The notes under the pieces were generated by a model, which was given only the letters and a program-made list of their open reading frames with translations, did no database searches and was not told where the DNA came from. Made by a program: the position numbers and the translations under genes. From Aquificota bacterium (GTDB taxonomy: Bacteria > Aquificota > Aquificia > Aquificales > Hydrogenothermaceae), in assembly GCA_013153795.1 (NCBI GenBank), contig JAADDV010000069.1, positions 1 through 11,257 of the forward strand: 11,257 bases of DNA, written 5' to 3'. Every line of letters starts with the position of its first letter. The stretch's first letter is position 1. This document shows positions 8,601-11,257 of this stretch, piece by piece.

Positions 8601-10852
8601 TGAAGGAACACTCCGCTCAAGTACCACAGGATGAAAGGCTTAAAGCAGAAAAAGAGTTTAAAAAGCCAAATGGAAAAGTTAACTGCTTAGTTGCTACACC
8701 TACATTAGAGTTAGGAGTTGATATAGGACAATTGGAAATGATTTTAAATAGAAATGTTCCACCTCAACCAGCAAATTACGCTCAAAGGGTTGGAAGAAGT
8801 GGTAGACGCCACAGAATTGGTGCTAACGCAACCTATTGTAAAACCAATCCACACGACCAGCACTTTTTTAAACATCCAGAAGAAATAATAGCAGGAAATA
8901 TTAAAATTCCTACTTTTTCAATGAAAAATGAGCCATTATTAAGGAAACATATACATTCATTTGTCCTAACATTTTTTAGAGAAAAATCACATTTAGAAGA
9001 AAAACTAAATAAAATATTCCCAACATTTATTTGGCATTATTTTGGAGAAAAAGAGAATAATTCTAGAAAATTTAGAACTAAACCTTTGAATGTTAAAAAC
9101 GAATTAAAAAGTTTAATAAATACTTATAAACCTAAGTTATTAGATTTATTAGAGGAAACATTTACAAAAACTTGGTCTGAAGAAAACAAAGAGCTAGTTT
9201 CAAGAACTAATTTAGAAAAGTTTTTAGATGAAATGCCTTCTATTTTGCAAGAAATTATAAACAAACTATTTAATGAAGTTAAAGCTTATCAAAAGGTGAT
9301 ACTATCTATAAATCAAAAACAATCAGATGGTATTCAATTAAGTAAAGAGGAAGAAACAAAAAGAAAAAAATACGAAAATGCTTTAAAAAAACTATGGGAA
9401 GAAGAACAAGATAACTATACCTTGACATATTTAGCTCAAAAAGGATTTTTACCAGGTTATTCCTTGGTTAAGGAAAATATTACTGCAAAATCATTGGAAC
9501 CTTATTTAGAAATATCAAGACCTCCAGCAGTTGCTTTAAGAGAGTTTACTTCTGCAAACCTTCTTTACATTAACGGTAATAAATTTAAGATACAAAGGAT
9601 GAATTTTTACGGTTTAGGGCAAGGAAAAACTGATTTATCTACTATAATAGAACATTACTTATTTAAACCATCTATTGAAAAAGTTATTCTTGCGGAAAAT
9701 TATGAGTTAGAAGGAGATGTAGATGGTTTTGAACTTCAATCATTAAGATTAATAGATGTAGAGTTAGAAAAAATAGAAAAAATTTCTGATGTTGAAGATA
9801 GAAGAAGAATTGTTTCTTTCCTAATATTAGGAGACTTATTACCCTATCATGAAGGAGGGGAAGAAGGGAAAATAAATAATTATACATATCAATACTTTAA
9901 TCAACGAGGAATAAGACTTATAAATCTTGGCACCCGTTATAATGTAGTGGCGGGGAAAATAGGATTTCCAATTTGTCCTGTATGTGGAGAAGTTCGTTCT
10001 CCTTCAGCAAGTGAGGAGGAAATTAAGAACTTTAATGAAAAACATTTAAAAAGCTGTAATACAAATATAAATTGGTATACTCTTCATACAGATATAGTTT
10101 CTGATTTATTAATTATAGGTAATTTTACCTCAAAAGAGGAAGCTTATAATTTCATGGAAGCTGTAAAAATAGGAGCCTCATACCTTTTTGATATGGAACC
10201 TAATGATATAGAAGGAGTTTTATTAGCAGAAGATAAAGATAAGTATAAAATTGTTTTTTACGATACTGTTCCCGGTGGCTCTGGATTTTTACCACTTATT
10301 TTAAAGTATTGGGAAGATTTAATAGCTAAATCAATAGATTTTCTAAACGAATGTGATTGTGAAAAAGCTTGTTATAAATGCTTACTTGATTATAGAAATC
10401 AATATATACATCATATTTTAGATAGATTTAAATCCATTGAAATTTTAAATCAAATGAAATCAAAACCAACATTATCATTTAAAATACCGCAAAAATTTCC
10501 ACAAAAAGATGATAAAAAGGACACTGAAAGTCCATGTGAGGATAAATATTTAAAGATACTTAAGAAAAAAGATTTCCCATTACCAGAAAAACAGTTTAGA
10601 TTAAATTTAGATAATGGTTCCTATACAGTAGCAGATTTCGCTTATCCTGATAAAAAAATACTTATATACATAGATGGTTTATCTAAGTCTATACATGGCA
10701 ATCCAGAACAAAGAAAAAAAGATATATCATTAAGAGCTTTAGCAAAGGCTAGAGGGTATCAAATATTTGATTTAAGTTGTCAAGATTTATACGATGATGT
10801 TGTTATAGAAACACACTTATATGAGCTGGCAATATTACTAAATAGTATTTAG
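5645..10852 (+). CDS. Large SF2 helicase with zinc clusters, DUF1998/MZB domain and C-terminal Vsr-like nuclease domain (DISARM/Druantia type)
   Basis: This 1735-residue ATP-dependent DNA helicase probably acts on invading DNA. RecA1 has HQEEAL at 93, Walker A GTGSGKT at 112-118, YPMNALVNDQ at 147-156, Walker B DELH at 263-266 and SAT motif III at 297-299. An insertion holds four CxxC pairs (511/514, 575/578, 589/592, 615/618). RecA2 begins with LLIFTDSRQDAAFQAG at 662-677, is split by about 300 residues containing C936/C939, and ends with ATPTLELGVDIG at 1017-1028 and QRVGRSGRRHR at 1047-1057. The DUF1998/MZB part has C1444/C1447, YDTVPGGSGFLP at 1539-1550 and the cysteine cluster C1570, C1572, C1576, C1579. 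Residues 1625-1735 resemble Vsr/DUF559-type nucleases: E1632, D1664, IYIDG at 1674-1678, Q1689, D1693. DISARM splits the helicase and DUF1998 functions into DrmA and DrmB; here they are one chain, as in Druantia DruE and MrfA-like helicases. Confidence 0.88.
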   Translation: MSINPLFFVKEVLEQYGRYIRTTIPLADERLSKQYKNALEFKAGKNELSKGPYVSLNKPFLPGSSISELLRDKTLNLNPAIKNIFPFERLHKHQEEALYSVKNGKHILVSTGTGSGKTESFLLPVIDYCLELKNKNAPEGLAAIIVYPMNALVNDQLERLRRLLAGTGITFGKYTGETPEEVDDTVKQLEYPRAYTTEELERASEDETFTLPLPWEECPSRQSIRERKPRILLTNYVQLEYLLTRHQDLDLFKNSQLKFLIFDELHTYTGMLGSDVACLIRRIKQLVNRELIYIGTSATISNDNPNAENILKEFFKRLFGIKENNVEIITERYTELEKAEKEYIPSFPANIEDLIKEIFNKVRDLHLKEELVSDIPDEILLLGEKLTGQKALKGKNNTEKLYYLFLNNKYVRELENIFSKPKLIDDALEKIKKIGARKDINDDYLKLELIGYLVLGVLAKKDEEPILRPKLHFFVKGLNDLYLSFKNNKPILKFGKTIYEKGMLNIPLYVCRSCGQHYGKLIITEATKHPEFDVEILKTRADEVYFKTNNEKDIFITDNILGGDEDTKYIDKFMCVYCGTIYDKFVDTCLSCGKEKALKKFYAFIEGTNSELKSCASCGAPNKVGKQKDVSITPSKSSEVLDVMIIAQTMLSAMDEDKLKKLLIFTDSRQDAAFQAGWMAERSLKFRLRHLLFKILDEDKNRKWAFSELVEELKNKAIEYGLISASKYEEKNNILKIKWFLLEELATLTRRQRRSALEQLGMAKVLYEVIEPDILGKSEFFKRWKKIFSLKDLQNILGVLLDIYRQKGLLSDELLQREFNRYDKEVREGIITVRDFYRPVVLDLEIPKKHQYKIGLISKNGRSTAQVILKKILNDKKLVNQFLLDLWNYLLKTGMLVEVELKRKKYGKPEKIKGGKGYQLNISKIAVIHSENRYLCNTCKQAFQYKLPNNKCPGYRCNGTVSLVGRDYDNYDVYQFTKMSFTPLLVKEHSAQVPQDERLKAEKEFKKPNGKVNCLVATPTLELGVDIGQLEMILNRNVPPQPANYAQRVGRSGRRHRIGANATYCKTNPHDQHFFKHPEEIIAGNIKIPTFSMKNEPLLRKHIHSFVLTFFREKSHLEEKLNKIFPTFIWHYFGEKENNSRKFRTKPLNVKNELKSLINTYKPKLLDLLEETFTKTWSEENKELVSRTNLEKFLDEMPSILQEIINKLFNEVKAYQKVILSINQKQSDGIQLSKEEETKRKKYENALKKLWEEEQDNYTLTYLAQKGFLPGYSLVKENITAKSLEPYLEISRPPAVALREFTSANLLYINGNKFKIQRMNFYGLGQGKTDLSTIIEHYLFKPSIEKVILAENYELEGDVDGFELQSLRLIDVELEKIEKISDVEDRRRIVSFLILGDLLPYHEGGEEGKINNYTYQYFNQRGIRLINLGTRYNVVAGKIGFPICPVCGEVRSPSASEEEIKNFNEKHLKSCNTNINWYTLHTDIVSDLLIIGNFTSKEEAYNFMEAVKIGASYLFDMEPNDIEGVLLAEDKDKYKIVFYDTVPGGSGFLPLILKYWEDLIAKSIDFLNECDCEKACYKCLLDYRNQYIHHILDRFKSIEILNQMKSKPTLSFKIPQKFPQKDDKKDTESPCEDKYLKILKKKDFPLPEKQFRLNLDNGSYTVADFAYPDKKILIYIDGLSKSIHGNPEQRKKDISLRALAKARGYQIFDLSCQDLYDDVVIETHLYELAILLNSI

Positions 10853-11169
10853 AGGCAAATGTTGTTTAAATTATAGGCTTTGTTTTGTCTTACTTTTTTC
10901 TTTTACACTTTGGTTTATAAGTTTAGATTTTAGGACAAATAATACTTTTTCTAGAAACTGTTTATCCCATAAGCTTGGAGAATACCTTTAGCATTTTTTG
11001 ATATTGTAAAATTCTAAATAAGAATATATATAATACGATTAATGTAAATTAAACGTATTAGTTCTGATGATAGAAGATGTTATATTAATGAGCGTATAAA
11101 GAAACCGGTAGGTATCTAAAAAAAGATAGAAAGATGATCAAGATACACTGTATAAATCTGTGATTTGAG
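10853..11169. other. Non-coding AT-rich intergenic stretch
   Basis: I see no gene on either strand here. There are a T6 run at 10894-10899 shortly after the helicase stop and scattered A/T tracts. I found no convincing GC-rich stem before the T-run, so a classical intrinsic terminator cannot be called. The stretch separates the defence-like operon from the apparent IS end that begins near 11170. Confidence 0.6.
11031..11060. repeat. Imperfectly spaced inverted repeat TAATACG/CGTATTA
   Basis: TAATACG at 11031-11037 is the reverse complement of CGTATTA at 11054-11060, with a 16-base AT-rich loop. It could be a dyad operator or a weak stem, but seven matching bases in AT-rich sequence are weak evidence, and no neighbouring gene start explains it. 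Confidence 0.25.
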
Positions 11170-11177
11170 GTGAACTA

Positions 11178-11197
11178 CTACCGATTAAAATCGGTAG
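11178..11197. repeat. Perfect 9-bp hairpin CTACCGATT-AA-AATCGGTAG
   Basis: The arms 11178-11186 and 11189-11197 are exact reverse complements with a 2-base spacer. The hairpin lies 8 bases inside the presumed element boundary. It is interpreted as the subterminal IS200/IS605 hairpin; in tnpB elements the same region is often the 3' part of the guide (omega) RNA transcript. Confidence 0.65.
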
Positions 11198-11217
11198 CTT
11201 CTGTAGGGGTTTGTCGC

Positions 11218-11257
11218 TTAATGCAACCTTACCCTACACAGGTGGTCACCACACCTT
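11218..11257 (-). CDS. Possible C-terminal end of tnpB (partial)
   Basis: On the - strand one frame reads RCGDHLCRVRLH and then TAA (complement of 11218-11220). The CGD motif a dozen residues before the stop resembles the common ACGD near the C-terminus of many TnpB proteins (RNA-guided nucleases of IS200/IS605 elements), and the hairpin follows as expected. Only 12 codons are visible. The alternative frame that reads into the hairpin has a stop within it (TAA at 11228-11230, complement). The call therefore rests mainly on position relative to the hairpin. Confidence 0.3.
   Translation of the reverse strand, partial: RCGDHLCRVRLH

Larger units (their letters stand above)
11170..11257 (-). 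mobile_element. End of an IS200/IS605-type (tnpB-carrying) insertion element, partial
   Basis: On the - strand the sequence reads ACAGAAGCTACCGATTTTAA, continues through a perfect short hairpin, and then reads TAGTAGTTCAC. A subterminal 9-bp hairpin followed closely by a TTCAC-like end, just past a tnpB stop codon, is the usual right end of IS200/IS605-family elements, where TnpA_Y1 recognises the hairpin. A short open C-terminal coding end (CGDHLC) lies further inside. The likely outer boundary is near 11170. The element body is outside the window, so the subfamily and intactness are unknown. The region is visibly less AT-rich than the preceding operon. Confidence 0.5.

Noticed and set aside
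512..9887. Open frames of 67-102 codons on the - strand opposite the methylase, the cassette and the helicase
   Set aside because: They lie wholly inside long + strand genes with clear domain motifs. They are rich in Phe, Leu and Ser, as reverse translations of AT-rich genes usually are, and show no recognisable domain.
5645..10852. Calling the helicase DruE and the locus Druantia
   Set aside because: DruE-type helicases share the helicase plus DUF1998 layout, but the companions here (Eco57I-class methylase, probable helicase upstream) fit DISARM better, and no druF/G/H-like gene is visible.
10853..10910. Intrinsic terminator after the helicase
   Set aside because: There is a T6 run at 10894-10899, but I found no stable stem directly in front of it.
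11239..11249. Short palindrome GTGGT-C-ACCAC
   Set aside because: Five-base arms inside a probable coding end of tnpB are too short to support a site on their own.
10853..11257. CRISPR array, tRNA or other structured RNA gene in the terminal gap
   Set aside because: No regularly spaced repeats and no cloverleaf or TTC-loop pattern were seen. The only clear structure is the single hairpin near 11178-11197.

Overview
The window is AT-rich (I estimate about 70% A+T by eye). All coding sequence I can support lies on the + strand up to about 10.85 kb. Arginine is coded mostly by AGA/AGG, the proteins are rich in Lys, Glu and Ile, and start codons sit behind purine-rich Shine-Dalgarno sites such as GAGGAG and GGAGG. 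This indicates a low-GC bacterium. The composition would suit a thermophile of the Aquificota kind, but that is a weak inference and I would not assign a taxon.

Layout: positions 1-246 hold the 3' end of an upstream gene, most likely a large helicase. From 249 to 4304 there is a 1351-residue Eco57I-class adenine-N6 DNA methyltransferase, joined to the upstream gene by a 2-base gap. A promoter-like site near 4326-4353 precedes a compact three-gene cassette at 4378-5624: a hicA toxin gene split by a frameshift, a hicB antitoxin with an unusual C-terminal extension, and a SecB-like chaperone. Immediately after it, with a 20-base gap, lies a 1735-residue SF2 helicase (5645-10852) carrying zinc clusters, a DUF1998/MZB domain and a C-terminal Vsr/PD-(D/E)XK-like nuclease domain. 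The last 400 bases are a non-coding AT-rich stretch. They run into what looks like the terminal hairpin and tnpB end of an IS200/IS605-type element on the - strand.

How the genes fit together: a partial (probable SNF2-type) helicase gene, a large Eco57I-class methylase and a DUF1998 helicase recall DISARM (DrmD, DrmMI, DrmA+DrmB), with resemblance to Druantia DruE. This points to an antiphage restriction-like system. The unusual part is the insert between methylase and helicase: toxin, antitoxin and SecB-like chaperone in the order of a toxin-antitoxin-chaperone (TAC) module, followed by the helicase in the same transcription unit. The HicB tail is placed and composed like a chaperone-addiction domain. 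The hicA frame is broken. The cassette may therefore be an active TAC with a split toxin, or a TAC converted into a chaperone-gated repressor of the downstream helicase. That arrangement is the main candidate for an undescribed system here.
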